The notes: generated by a model from the sequence alone, not told the origin. 64,000 bases of DNA from Bacillota bacterium (GCA_013178275.1 JABLWZ010000015.1:1-64000), one strand, 5' to 3'; counted from the stretch's first letter, positions 1 through 8,800 are shown. Numbers and translations: made by a program.

Positions 1-437
1 CGTGTCCCGCACCACCATAACAGCCGCTGAAGATAGGCCCTTCAACAGCGCCAACTGCATTAGGAAAAGCACGCCGTTAATAATTCTGGAAAGAGCGTAC
101 CTAAGCCGTTAGCTGAACTGTGCGCCGCGATGTAGCGAAGCTAACAAATTGCGGGGCTGAGTTTTGTTTACAGCCTAAACCGTCCGAAGGGCGGTCATGC
201 CGTTGACAAACACCGCTTTCTGACCGCGAGGTTCGGAAGCGGTGTTCTGTTTGGTTTATCTCACCTAAAAGCGAATGGGCCCAGTTCCTGATTGGAACCA
301 TTAAGCCCATAGTTCTTACCGTAGATTTTTGATTTTAATTGATTGGCGATTGCTGGAAGGGTTTACCGCCGTATTTGTCGAATCTATGTCGAGTGCTCTT
401 TGTAAAGGGCTTATTTCTGCCCGGGGGGTTGGAGAAT
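1..437. other. Stretch without a supported gene
   Basis: No reading frame here has protein-like composition or a good ribosome binding site. A perfect 10-bp inverted repeat (AACACCGCTT at 209-218, AAGCGGTGTT at 237-246) forms a hairpin. It has only a weak T-run after it, so it may be a poor terminator for a gene ending before the window. A short open frame from base 2 to 114 could be the tail of an upstream gene, but nothing in it is recognisable. Confidence 0.5.
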
Positions 438-905
438 TTGAGGCATACCTACCTGTTCAAGGAAGGGTCCTGGGAGGCGAAGGGGACCTACTACGACCAA
501 CTGAACCGGGAGTACCCGGTGAACGGTGAATCCACCATCACCCACGAGGAGAAACTGTGGATAAACCAGAGTTCTATCAGGCTGCTGGGGATCGACTCCA
601 GCGAGCTGGTGAACCGGTACCAGGTCGTCCCTTTTTCTGGCGACGTGACCGAGTGGAGTTCTTTCGACCCCTCGATGGGGCTGCTGTACGGACGCTACAT
701 AGTGGTGCGGGACACCATCATCTCCAACTTCCGATCCGAAGACGGCGTGTACTCGGGAACAGAATGCATGATCAAGCTCTACGAACACAAGTACCAGGTC
801 CGGGGGTTCATCTTCAAGGGAAACAGCAAGGTGTCCTCCTGGTCGCTTACCCTCACAGCAAAATTCGATAGGGGGAACTGGAATGATGAAAGTGAACGGC
901 CGTAA
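438..905 (+). CDS. Hypothetical protein, about 155 aa, possible lipocalin-like beta fold
   Basis: The family is not identified with certainty. The frame is open from 339, but protein-like sequence starts at a TTG at 438 (RHTYLFKEGSWEAKG after the start); another in-frame TTG lies at 429. The body alternates polar and hydrophobic residues (KGTYYD, GLLYGRYIVV, RGFIFKGNSKVSSWSL), which suggests a beta-rich fold, with no signal peptide, membrane segment or cysteine cluster. The end overlaps the next gene by 23 bases, so the two are probably co-transcribed and translationally coupled. Function unknown; coding status is fairly sure and the start is not. Confidence 0.6.
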   Translation: MRHTYLFKEGSWEAKGTYYDQLNREYPVNGESTITHEEKLWINQSSIRLLGIDSSELVNRYQVVPFSGDVTEWSSFDPSMGLLYGRYIVVRDTIISNFRSEDGVYSGTECMIKLYEHKYQVRGFIFKGNSKVSSWSLTLTAKFDRGNWNDESERP

Positions 906-2289
906 GCTGCTCCTGGTGTCGATGGCGGCGCTGCTCCTGCTCAACCTGCTGGCGGCGCCGGCGCTGCCGGTCCCGGAGATCGCGGGGGTGATCGTTCAGG
1001 ACCGGATGCTGATACCCCTGCGGGCGGTGTCGGAGTCGCTGGGGGCACAGGTCGTCTGGAACGGGACGGATAAGGATATAGAGATCAGGACCGGCGAACG
1101 GACGGTGGAGCTGCGCCTGAACAGCGAGCGGGCGAGGGTGAACGGGCGGGAGATAGCCCTGGACTCACCCGCCAGGCTGATGGGGGACAAGACTTACGTG
1201 CCGCTGCGGTTCGTATCGGAGGCGCTGGGGGCGAGGGTGGAATGGAACCAGAACGACAGATCCGCCAGCGTGATCCTGGGCGGCGTAGGTATCAGGGTGA
1301 CCTCGGGGGGAGGGGAGATCCGGCACTACACCTATGGAAGCGCGGACGTGGTCGAGATACCCTACGGGTCGGCTTACCGCGCGGTGATGGCGCTGGGACA
1401 GGATCAGGTGGGCTCGACCGAGAGCCTGGAATCGATGGCGGGGCGTCACGGCGCGGCCGCGGCGATAAACGGCACCTTTTTCGAGGCTTACAACCAGGGG
1501 GACTACAAACCGCCGACGGGATGGTCGCTGATAAGGAACCGGAGGCTGGTGACCTTCGGCGGCAACCACCACACCATGTTCGGTTTCACGGATGACGGGC
1601 GGGTGAAGGTAGCCTTTCCCGAGGTGATGATCTGGGGCGGCACCAACGGTTCGTATTCCGGCGGCAACTGGTGGGACGCGGCGAACGTGAACGGGATGCC
1701 GATCCCCGAGTCCAACCGGATAGCGGTCTTTACCCGGGAGTACGGCGCGACCCTGGGGCCGGAAGCGGGGACCATGGTGGTGGTGACCCACGGTCGGGTG
1801 ACCCAGATAACTCGAAACCAGGCGGTGGCTATACCCGACGACGGGTTCGTGATCCTGGATCAGAGGTCCGACCCGAGGTTCCTGGGACGGTTTCAGATCG
1901 GCACCGCTGTATCGTATAAACCGGAACTCAGGGAGAACGGGATGGAGCTGGACTGGTCGGACGTGGTGACCGGGATAGAGATGGGGCCGACGCTGGTCCG
2001 CGACGGAGCGATAGTCGTGGACCCGGTCAGCGAGGGGTTCGATGAGGCGAATATATTGAGCGCCAGCGGGCAGCGGAGCGCGCTGGGCGTGAAGGCGAAC
2101 GGGGACGTGATACTGCTGGTGTCTCCCGACCTGACCATCTGGCAGCTGGCCCAGGTGATGTCGGAGCTGGGAGTCTGGGAGGCCATCAACCTGGACGGCG
2201 GTGCTTCGTCGGGGCTTTACCTGAATGGGAAGTACATCAAGCAGCCGGGGCGGGAACTGAGCAACGCCCTGCTGTTCGTACCTAAATAA
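883..2289 (+). CDS. Copper-amine-oxidase-type N-terminal repeats fused to phosphodiester glycosidase (NAGPA) domain
   Basis: A 468-residue exported protein. Residues 1-30 are a signal peptide (basic start, then LLLVSMAALLLLNLL). Two copper-amine-oxidase N-domain-like repeats follow, with the hallmarks IPLRAVSESLGAQVVWN near residue 45 and VPLRFVSEALGARVEWN near 106; in Firmicutes these are non-catalytic wall- or ligand-binding modules. Residues from about 155 to the end match the phosphodiester glycosidase family related to NAGPA, with AAINGTFF and a C-terminal NLDGGASSGLYLNG. The family removes GlcNAc-type sugars from phosphodiesters; the substrate here is probably an envelope polymer (inference). 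ATG at 883 follows AGGGGGAA. Confidence 0.88.
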   Translation: MMKVNGRKLLLVSMAALLLLNLLAAPALPVPEIAGVIVQDRMLIPLRAVSESLGAQVVWNGTDKDIEIRTGERTVELRLNSERARVNGREIALDSPARLMGDKTYVPLRFVSEALGARVEWNQNDRSASVILGGVGIRVTSGGGEIRHYTYGSADVVEIPYGSAYRAVMALGQDQVGSTESLESMAGRHGAAAAINGTFFEAYNQGDYKPPTGWSLIRNRRLVTFGGNHHTMFGFTDDGRVKVAFPEVMIWGGTNGSYSGGNWWDAANVNGMPIPESNRIAVFTREYGATLGPEAGTMVVVTHGRVTQITRNQAVAIPDDGFVILDQRSDPRFLGRFQIGTAVSYKPELRENGMELDWSDVVTGIEMGPTLVRDGAIVVDPVSEGFDEANILSASGQRSALGVKANGDVILLVSPDLTIWQLAQVMSELGVWEAINLDGGASSGLYLNGKYIKQPGRELSNALLFVPK

Positions 2290-2311
2290 TAAGAACCGTG
2301 AGGCGGATGAT

Positions 2312-3709
2312 ATGAACAAGGACGAAGAGCAGATCGAGCAACTGCCGAAAGGCAAGGCGGAAAAGGTCCTGCTGCAGAGGATCAGGGAGGCCCGGGCCGC
2401 GGCGCGGGGGCTGACCGTGTACAGGGGACTGCTGGAGGACAAAACGGTGGCGGAGTTCGCCGCCCTGGTGGAGATGCTTGCCGATGACGGCGCGAGGCAG
2501 CAGGCGATGCCGCTGTATGACGCCTATCACTCCTTTATCAACCGCCTGATACGGCAGGGGACCCCGGGAAGCTGGCGCGACCCCTGGCAGAGGAGGCTGG
2601 TTTACGCGGTGCTGCTAGACGAGAACCCGTTCAGCCGGGAGGCGGAACGGACAGCCTACCAGGACTTGAACCCGACCCTGAAGAAGGCTGTGGGGCACGA
2701 CCTGTGCTGCCTCCAGAGGCTCTGCGCGCTCGATACCAAGCTGCTGAGGCAGGCGGTGATCCGAAGGCTCAAGGCCGCGGACTGTGAGCTTCCCAACCAG
2801 CTGCTCCCGATCGACTGCAGCAGCCTGGTGTTTTCGGACAGCGGCGACCTGGAGATATCCTGGAGACTGCTGACCTCCAAGGACTGGTCGCGTGAGATGG
2901 CGTCGCTGGCGGGCCACTACTTTAACCGGGGAACGGGTGAATTCACCCGCTACTTCGCCTTCCGCTGGGAGAGCAGGAGCGGGGCCGGACGGTTGCGGGG
3001 GATCGAACACCCCGACCCGATAAAGCTGGAGCAGCTGGTGGAGTACCAGGCCCAGAAGCAGCAGCTGATAGAAAACACCAGGTACTTCCTGGCGAAACTG
3101 CCCGCCAGCAACGTTCTTCTTTACGGGAAGCGCGGGACCGGGAAGTCTTCCATGGTCAAGGGACTGCTGAACCGGTACTCGTCCCAGGGACTGCGGCTGG
3201 TGGAGGTGGCCAAGGAGAACCTGGTCGACCTGCCTGAGATCATCGGCCGGCTCAGGCAGCGGGCTTTCCGTTTCATCCTGTTCATCGACGACCTCTCCTT
3301 CGAGGAGTACGAGGTGGAATACAAGGGCCTGAAGGCGGTCCTGGAGGGCGGGGTGGAATCCCTGCCCGAGAACGTGCTGGTGTACGCCACCTCCAACCGA
3401 AGGCATCTGGTGCGCGAGTTCTTCCAGGACCGGGAGCGCGACGAGGAGATCCACCGGGACGACACGGTCCAGGAGAAGCTGTCGTTCGCGGACCGGTTCG
3501 GGGTGAACATCTTCTTCCCCGCGCCCAGCCAGCAGGTGTACCTGCAGATAGTGGAAGGTATGGCGCGCGAGCGGGGGCTAGATATCGGGCCGGAGGAACT
3601 GCACCAGAAGGCACTGGAGTGGGAACGTTGGCACAACGGGGTTTCAGGACGCACCGCCCGGCAGTTCGTTGACCACCTGACCGCGGAACTGCTGTATACC
3701 GAGGATTGA
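2312..3709 (+). CDS. DUF815-family AAA ATPase
   Basis: A 465-residue ATP-binding protein of the DUF815 family, a AAA-type group of unknown cellular role. Walker A (YGKRGTGKSS) lies near residue 272 and Walker B (FILFIDDLSFEE) near 323, followed by a sensor-like VYATSNRRHLV. The N-terminal 230 residues are helical and lack a known domain; there is no signal peptide. It starts 22 bases after the glycosidase gene and precedes the glutaredoxin-like gene by about 50 bases, so it is probably in the same operon. The family call is firm and the function is unknown. Confidence 0.88.
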   Translation: MNKDEEQIEQLPKGKAEKVLLQRIREARAAARGLTVYRGLLEDKTVAEFAALVEMLADDGARQQAMPLYDAYHSFINRLIRQGTPGSWRDPWQRRLVYAVLLDENPFSREAERTAYQDLNPTLKKAVGHDLCCLQRLCALDTKLLRQAVIRRLKAADCELPNQLLPIDCSSLVFSDSGDLEISWRLLTSKDWSREMASLAGHYFNRGTGEFTRYFAFRWESRSGAGRLRGIEHPDPIKLEQLVEYQAQKQQLIENTRYFLAKLPASNVLLYGKRGTGKSSMVKGLLNRYSSQGLRLVEVAKENLVDLPEIIGRLRQRAFRFILFIDDLSFEEYEVEYKGLKAVLEGGVESLPENVLVYATSNRRHLVREFFQDRERDEEIHRDDTVQEKLSFADRFGVNIFFPAPSQQVYLQIVEGMARERGLDIGPEELHQKALEWERWHNGVSGRTARQFVDHLTAELLYTED

Positions 3710-3762
3710 AAGAACCAACGGGTTAAAAAGATAAGACACTAAAGATGGAGGAGGGGATTGAT

Positions 3763-4101
3763 TTGAAGGAGGTCGTGCTGTATACCTCCAGGACCTGACC
3801 GCACTGCCGCCCGATGCGAGAGTTCCTCGCGCAGCAGAAGATCCACTACCGGGAGAGAGACGTGGGCCAGGACCCGGAGGCGGCCCGGGAACTGATGAAG
3901 CGGAACATCATGGGGGTGCCTACCCTCATCGTCGGCGATGAGGCGGTCGAGGGTCTGAACAAAGCCAGGATTCTGCAGCTGGTCGATCACCGGCTGGAGG
4001 AGTGCCGGGGCTGCGGCCAGAAGATGCGGGTCCCGATCCGGAAAGGCCGCATCACCGTAACCTGCCCCAACTGCAAGACCAGGACGGACCTGGAGACATG
4101 A
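3763..4101 (+). CDS. Probable selenoprotein: glutaredoxin-like domain (Sec-x-x-Cys) with C-terminal zinc ribbon
   Basis: Read with TGA at 3796-3798 as selenocysteine, the frame gives a 112-residue protein starting LKEVVLYTSRT, then Sec, then PHCRPMREFL. This is the glutaredoxin/NrdH active site (Y-T-S-x-x-C-P-x-C) with the first Cys replaced by TGA. The rest of the thioredoxin fold is intact, including the cis-Pro segment MGVPTLIV. The C-terminus adds a zinc ribbon (CRGC ... CPNC). The TTG start at 3763 sits 6 bases after GGAGGAGGGG; starting at the ATG at 3814 would discard the active site. A hairpin fitting a bacterial SECIS follows the TGA. The alternative is a Cys-to-stop mutation. Likely a cytosolic thiol/selenol oxidoreductase. 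Confidence 0.8.
3799..3834 (+). promoter_or_regulatory. Candidate bacterial SECIS element
   Basis: Directly after the TGA, CTGC (3804-3807) pairs with GCAG (3831-3834), and GCGAG (3816-3820) pairs with CTCGC (3826-3830) around a 5-base apical loop AGTTC that has G at loop position 2. The loop G is 24 bases from the TGA, inside the spacing known for bacterial SECIS elements, where SelB binds. It lies within the coding region, as expected in bacteria. Confidence 0.65.
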
Positions 4102-4146
4102 CGGTATTATATTTTATATCTTTTACTTTCGGGGGTTTAGCCTAAG

Positions 4147-4539
4147 ATGGGTTTTTGGTCATCACTGTTCTACAAGAAGAATAAAACCATAGAGATTCAG
4201 CAGAAGCTTTGCCATGAAAACGTCCTGATACCGCTTTCGGGGGCGGAGGCGGCCAGGCTGCTGGTCGACCAGAACTGGAGGAAGAAAGGGATGCTGTTCA
4301 TGGCGCGCAAGCAGTCGGGGGAGTGCTGGTACCTAACCCCTGAGGGCTGCAGTATCTGGAACCACCGGCCCCAGGCCTGCCGGATCCGCAAAATGCGCGA
4401 CCTGGATGACCTGGAGCAGGGGTAACCGCCGGTTCTGATCTGGTACGGTAAAGAATCATATATTAATAGAATCAAGCTAAGAGGCAGCGGGGAGCACGAC
4501 TGGGTTCTGACCTCCATCCAACTGGTCAGGCAGTACTAG
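4147..4539 (+). pseudogene. Small cysteine-containing protein interrupted by an in-frame TAA
   Basis: ATG at 4147 opens a 92-residue frame that ends at TAA 4423-4425. Translation past that TAA in the same frame continues with clearly protein-like sequence (VLIWYGKESYINRIKLRG, then HDWVLTSIQLVRQY) to TAG 4537-4539. The upstream part contains CWYLTPEGCSIWNHRPQACR, resembling the last half of the YkgJ-type cysteine-cluster motif in the next gene. Either the gene has a nonsense mutation or the base call is wrong; a genuine 92-residue product is also possible. Function unknown. Confidence 0.55.
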
Positions 4540-4576
4540 ACTGGGAAAGGCTGCCCCTCGGGGCATAATAATCGAC

Positions 4577-5326
4577 ATGGATACCAAAGGAGCGGATACG
4601 ACCGGCTCGGAAGGGGCCAGGGTGACCGTGAGGCCGATGCGGGCGGGTGGTGAAAACGGGTATGACATCGTGGTCAACAGCCAGTGGGCTACCGCGGGCG
4701 ACTATATCGAGGCACTGAACCAGGCGGTGCTGGAGCTTCCGCTGGATCGGGGCCGGGACCGCGGACTTAGGTCTTGCCGGGGCTGCGACCTCTGCTGCCG
4801 GGAGAGGCTGCCGATTACCTCGGTCGACGTCAGGATACTGATGGACGCGACCGGCGAGCGCGACCTCTACCGCTTTCTGGGGAGGTACGCCCAGGTGGTC
4901 GTGAACGGGCGGACGGTCGACATCACCATGGCCCGGGACGCTGAGGGGTGCGCGTTCCTCGACCCGCGGATGAGGCAGTGCCGCGAGTATGACAGCCGGC
5001 CCCTGGCCTGCCAGACCTTTATCTGCTGCCCGCTGACCCGGCGGGCGGAGTCGCTGCGGGATATCCTGATCAATACCGGGGAGGACGAGCTGGTTCGCTG
5101 GTGGCTGAGTGAGGCTGACGGGGAAAGGCGGCCGGTGATCCACGAGGGATCCCTGGCGGGACTGTCGGGGATGGATGTCCCGGCGACCCCTTACAGCGGC
5201 CGGGAAGGATACCACCAGGTACTGCTGAAAGAGGTGTGCCCGGCCGAACTCTGGAATGAGCTTAGAGCCGAACGGCCGGGGGAAAGGGACCGCCGGAAGG
5301 CGGGAAGCCGCCGCCGGGGCCGCTAG
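4577..5326 (+). CDS. YkgJ-family cysteine cluster protein
   Basis: A 249-residue soluble protein with the YkgJ-type cluster: CRGCDLCCRERLPIT near residue 68, then GCAFLDPRMRQCREYDSRPL and ACQTFICCPL. The family is thought to bind zinc or an iron-sulfur cluster through these cysteines; its general function is not known. The last 20 residues are Arg-rich. It follows the interrupted gene by 37 bases and its stop overlaps the convergent gene at 5323 by 4 bases. The start has no clear ribosome binding site. Confidence 0.75.
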   Translation: MDTKGADTTGSEGARVTVRPMRAGGENGYDIVVNSQWATAGDYIEALNQAVLELPLDRGRDRGLRSCRGCDLCCRERLPITSVDVRILMDATGERDLYRFLGRYAQVVVNGRTVDITMARDAEGCAFLDPRMRQCREYDSRPLACQTFICCPLTRRAESLRDILINTGEDELVRWWLSEADGERRPVIHEGSLAGLSGMDVPATPYSGREGYHQVLLKEVCPAELWNELRAERPGERDRRKAGSRRRGR

Positions 5327-5676
5327 CGCTCCCGGCAGCCGCAGGTTTCCCCGCTGTACCAGCTGCCGCAGTGGACGCACTCGGCGAACTCGACGGGCTC
5401 CTGCCGAAAGGGTGCCAGGTACCGGGAAAGGGTTTCGAAGTCCTCGGCAGGGACCTCGCTCCAGTCCATGATGTTGACCGAGTAGGACTTATCAGCGGAG
5501 TAGTACAGGTCCGCGGGCTGGATGGTCCTGGTGTTCCCGCCGCCGAAGTAGTCCTGGAAGGCCCCGTGGATCAGCGCCTCGTCGCGGCACTCGGTCTCGG
5601 TCACCAGCAGCACGTTCTTGACGGTGGCGAAATCCTCTTGCTCGATGCGGAAGTTTACGAATAGTGCTTTGGTCAT
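5323..5676 (-). CDS. Hypothetical protein with C-terminal Cys-rich tail
   Basis: A 117-residue protein, MTKALFVNFRIEQEDF at the start. Near the end lie CVHCGSWYSGETCGC (two CxxC/CxC pairs), suggesting a small zinc-binding knuckle. ATG at 5676 follows GAGAGGAGA on the minus strand. No known family recognised. It is transcribed alone, divergent from the dehydrogenase gene at 5771, with about 95 bases between them for both promoters. Confidence 0.65.
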   Translation of the reverse strand: MTKALFVNFRIEQEDFATVKNVLLVTETECRDEALIHGAFQDYFGGGNTRTIQPADLYYSADKSYSVNIMDWSEVPAEDFETLSRYLAPFRQEPVEFAECVHCGSWYSGETCGCRER

Positions 5677-5770
5677 AGCCTCTCCTCTCGTTTCACCGGC
5701 GTTATAATATAAGTTGCCCCAACCCGGCAGAAATGTCAACTGCAAATCTGGATTCACGATGGAGGAAGCC

Positions 5771-6754
5771 ATGAAGGCCATGATTCTCGAGGCCCCGGGC
5801 AGCAGGCTGCGGATGGTGGAGATGCCGATGCCCCAGCCGGGGCCCTCGCAGCTGCTGCTGAAGGTGCATACCTGCGGTCTGTGCCGCACCGACCTGCACA
5901 TAGTTGACGGTGAGCTGAAGGAGCCGAAGCTGCCCCTGGTCCCAGGGCACCAGATAGTGGGGACCGTGGTGGGAATCGGCGCGGGGGTGGCCGATTTCCG
6001 GGTGGGGGACCGGGTAGGGGTGCCCTGGCTGGGCGGTTCCTGCGGGGCCTGCCGCTACTGCCGGAGCGGACGCGAGAACCTGTGCGACCACCCGCGCTTC
6101 ACCGGCTACCAGATCGACGGGGGGTTCGCGGAATACACCGCTGCTGACCACCGATTCTGTTTCGCCATCCCCGGCGAGTATCCCGACCTGCAGGCGGCCC
6201 CGCTGCTGTGCGCGGGTCTGATCGGCTACCGGTCCCTGATGATGGCGGGGGCGGGAGAGAACCTGGGCATCTATGGGTTCGGCTCCGCGGCCCACATCGT
6301 GACCCAGGTGGCGAGACACCAGGGCTGGCGGGTCTACGGGTTCACCCGCGCGGGTGACACCGAGGCGATGCGGTTCGCCCGGGAGATGGGTGTCGACTGG
6401 GTGGGGAACTCGGAGCAGGCTCCTCCGTGCGAATTGGATTCCGCCATCATTTTCGCCCCGGTGGGCGAGCTGGTCCCGGCCGCGCTGCGGGCGACGGCCA
6501 AGGGAGGGACGGTGGTGTGCGGGGGTATCCACATGAGCGATATCCCCAGATTCCCCTATGAACTGCTCTGGGGGGAGAGGGTGGTCCGTTCGGTCGCCAA
6601 CCTGACCCGGCGTGACGGGGCTGAGTTTCTGGCCCTGGCTCCCAGGATACCGATCCGCACCGAGGTAAGGGAGTACCCGCTGGATGAGGCCAATGAGGCG
6701 CTGGACGACCTGCGTCAGGGAAGGCTCCAGGGCGCGGCGGTGCTGGTGGTTTAG
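5771..6754 (+). CDS. Zinc-dependent alcohol dehydrogenase family protein
   Basis: A 327-residue medium-chain dehydrogenase/reductase. The catalytic-zinc Cys lies in TCGLCRTDLH and the usual GHE motif is GHQ (PLVPGHQIVGTVVG), a change seen in some subfamilies. The structural-zinc loop is complete (CGACRYCRSGRENLC). The Rossmann fold shows LGIYGFGSAAHIVTQVA. It probably interconverts an alcohol and aldehyde with NAD(P)H; the substrate cannot be told. The ATG at 5771, just after GGAGGAAGCC, is preferred over an upstream ATG at 5714, whose extra 19 residues do not look like the family. Confidence 0.85.
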   Translation: MKAMILEAPGSRLRMVEMPMPQPGPSQLLLKVHTCGLCRTDLHIVDGELKEPKLPLVPGHQIVGTVVGIGAGVADFRVGDRVGVPWLGGSCGACRYCRSGRENLCDHPRFTGYQIDGGFAEYTAADHRFCFAIPGEYPDLQAAPLLCAGLIGYRSLMMAGAGENLGIYGFGSAAHIVTQVARHQGWRVYGFTRAGDTEAMRFAREMGVDWVGNSEQAPPCELDSAIIFAPVGELVPAALRATAKGGTVVCGGIHMSDIPRFPYELLWGERVVRSVANLTRRDGAEFLALAPRIPIRTEVREYPLDEANEALDDLRQGRLQGAAVLVV

Positions 6755-6795
6755 GGGTTTCAGCGGGGGATCAAGACCGGTTACATCAGGAGCCT

Positions 6796-7602
6796 CTAAG
6801 TCTTAAGTTCGGACAGGTACGGGTTTATCACCTGCAGCAGCAGGTCGTGGATCAGGACGTTGGATGCAGCTATCTCCTTCAACTCGGGCCTGAAAGGCCC
6901 CCCACGAAAATCGCTCACCTTTCCTCCCGCTTCGGTAAGTATCAGGGCGGCCGCCGCGGTGTCCCAGGGCTGAAGCTTGAGTTCCCAGAAGCCGTCGAAC
7001 CTCCCGCAGGCAACGCAACAGAGGTCCAACGCCGCCGAACCCAGTCTCCGGATCCCCTGGCAGCGGACCAGGAATTCCCTGAGCACCGGGGCGGTGAAGC
7101 CGATGTCATGCTTTATGTCGTATGAGAAACCGGTGGCCAACAGGGAGCGGACCAGCTGGTCGGTGGTCGATACCCGGATCGGGACCCGGTTCAGGAAGGC
7201 TCCCTGCCCACGGGCGGCGTAGAAGAGTTCTTCGGATATGGGGTTGTAGACCACCCCCACCAGCGGTTCCCCCAGGCGGCTGAGGCCGATAGAAACCGCG
7301 AAGGCCGGGAAGCCATGCGAGTAATTGGTGGTGCCGTCGAGCGGGTCTACGTACCACAGGTAGTCCGACTCGCCCCGGTTGCCGCCGCCTTCCTCCGCGA
7401 CCACCCGGTGACCGGGATAGAGCCGCGAAAGGTTTTCGGTGATCAGACGCTCACTGGCAAGATCCATCTCGGTGACCAGGTCGATCTCGCCCTTGAAGGT
7501 CACCTGGCTGCGGCGTCCCCACCCGTTTTTCAGGAGCGCCCCGGCCTGTTCCGCGATCTCGATGGCGTTCTTCAGATATGAGTCCAGGTTTTCTGTCGAC
7601 AT
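6796..7602 (-). CDS. Inositol monophosphatase family protein
   Basis: A 268-residue Mg2+-dependent sugar-phosphate phosphatase fold. Motifs in order: DLVTEMDLASE, VVAEEGGG (metal Glu), WYVDPLDGTTNYSHG (the D-P-x-D-G-T signature near residue 84) and the C-terminal LQPWDTAAAALILTEAGG (W-D-x-A-A). Likely substrates are inositol-1-phosphate, fructose-1,6-bisphosphate or 3'-phosphoadenosine 5'-phosphate, which sequence alone cannot separate. Transcribed alone, with an AT-rich 200-base gap to the divergent flagellin-like gene. Confidence 0.88.
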   Translation of the reverse strand: MSTENLDSYLKNAIEIAEQAGALLKNGWGRRSQVTFKGEIDLVTEMDLASERLITENLSRLYPGHRVVAEEGGGNRGESDYLWYVDPLDGTTNYSHGFPAFAVSIGLSRLGEPLVGVVYNPISEELFYAARGQGAFLNRVPIRVSTTDQLVRSLLATGFSYDIKHDIGFTAPVLREFLVRCQGIRRLGSAALDLCCVACGRFDGFWELKLQPWDTAAAALILTEAGGKVSDFRGGPFRPELKEIAASNVLIHDLLLQVINPYLSELKT

Positions 7603-7799
7603 AAGATACCTCCGTGATAGTCTCTTAGAATATTGTTATCAATATTTCTTTCGAATACAAGTATTTTTAATATAAACATCAGACTGTGCGCCTTGTCACA
7701 TTGGCCAGTTTGTAAAAAAGATATTATTGAGTAAAAGCAGAATATGGTAAAATAACAATAATGCAGGGACGCGGGAGGCAAGGTAAGGAGGCTGTAATA

Positions 7800-8462
7800 A
7801 TGCGCATCAATATGACGTCGGACAGTTTTGAAACGACCGCCCGCCGGGTGTCTACCGGCCAAAGGATCAACCGGGCCGCTGACGATCCAGCGGGTTTGGC
7901 TATTTCCGAAAAGATGAGGTCGCAGACCAGGGGCCTCAGCCAGGCCATAAGGAACAGCCAGGACCGCATCTCGATGCTGCAGGTGAAGGACTCGGCGCTT
8001 TCGAGCGTGAACGGCTCGCTGCAGCAGATACGGGAGCTAAAGCTGCAGGCAGAGAACGGGACCTATACCGCTGAGGACCGGGCGGCGATAAACGACCAGA
8101 TCGATCAGCTAAAAGCGGATATTTCCAGCACCGTAAGCACCAGCAGCTACAATGAGCAGAAACTCATTGATGGAGCACTCGGTGAAAATCAGCTGGAAAG
8201 CATCGGCGATGTGGACCGGGCGATGGATTCCGTCTCCTCGCAGCGTTCGGAGGCCGGCGCGGAGCAGAACCGCCTGGAGCACGAGATCAAAAACGAGATG
8301 GTGGCGCATGAGAACCTGACCGCGGCCGAATCGAACATCCGCGACACGGACATCGCCCGGCAGATGATGGAACGGGTAAAAAACGACATCATGGAGCAGG
8401 CGGATATCCTGCTTCACTCGAACCTCAACCGGAAAAACGCGCTGATGCTGCTGACCGATTAA
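7800..8462 (+). CDS. Short flagellin-like protein
   Basis: A 220-residue protein with the flagellin N-terminal core (GQRINRAADDPAGLAISEKM, then RSQTRGLSQAIRNSQDRISM) and the C-terminal core (SNIRDTDIARQMMERVKNDI, then HSNLNRKNALMLL). The middle variable domain is almost absent, and the first 25-30 residues of a normal flagellin are shortened: after MRIN it goes almost directly to the RRVSTGQRIN stretch. That segment helps filament packing in known flagellins, so this may be a minor or non-filament flagellin, or a decayed one. ATG at 7800 follows AAGGAGG. No other flagellar gene is near. Confidence 0.85.
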   Translation: MRINMTSDSFETTARRVSTGQRINRAADDPAGLAISEKMRSQTRGLSQAIRNSQDRISMLQVKDSALSSVNGSLQQIRELKLQAENGTYTAEDRAAINDQIDQLKADISSTVSTSSYNEQKLIDGALGENQLESIGDVDRAMDSVSSQRSEAGAEQNRLEHEIKNEMVAHENLTAAESNIRDTDIARQMMERVKNDIMEQADILLHSNLNRKNALMLLTD

Positions 8463-8529
8463 AATTCCAGGCAGCTACTGGTATCAAAAAGGGTATTGTG
8501 CTATATTATAAATCAAACAGCCAAAACGA

Positions 8530-8800
8530 CGATGATCGGAAACAGTAAGCGATCCTTCGCGGGTGACAGAGAGCCGTCAGGTGGTGTGAGGCGGCCGAAG
8601 CGAGGCGCCGAACTCCTCCGAGAGCCGCCGACCGAAACTGCGCAGGCAGCGAGTAGGCTCGGACGGAAGCTTCCACCGTTAAAAGGAAGGGGATATCGGA
8701 TTCTTTCCCGTATCCTATAGAGAGGACGGTTCTTATGAACCGTTAATGTGAGTGGTACCGCGGAGCAGCCCTTCGTCTCATGTGAGAGCGAAGGGTTTTT
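8530..8800 (+). promoter_or_regulatory. T-box leader, leucine type, with terminator
   Basis: The leader holds the stem I landmark CAGAGAGCC ... GGTGGTGTGAGGC, a probable specifier CTC (Leu) at 8613-8615, the T-box core TGGTACCGCGG at 8753-8763, and a terminator (CCCTTCG 8769-8775, CGAAGGG 8789-8795, then TTTTT). The variable base after TGG is T, which fits the A discriminator of tRNA-Leu. Uncharged tRNA-Leu should favour the antiterminator and switch on the leuA gene 90 bases downstream. Confidence 0.9.

Noticed and set aside
101-310. Minus-strand open frame of 69 codons
   Set aside because: No ribosome binding site, unlike protein in composition, and it spans the hairpin at 209-246.
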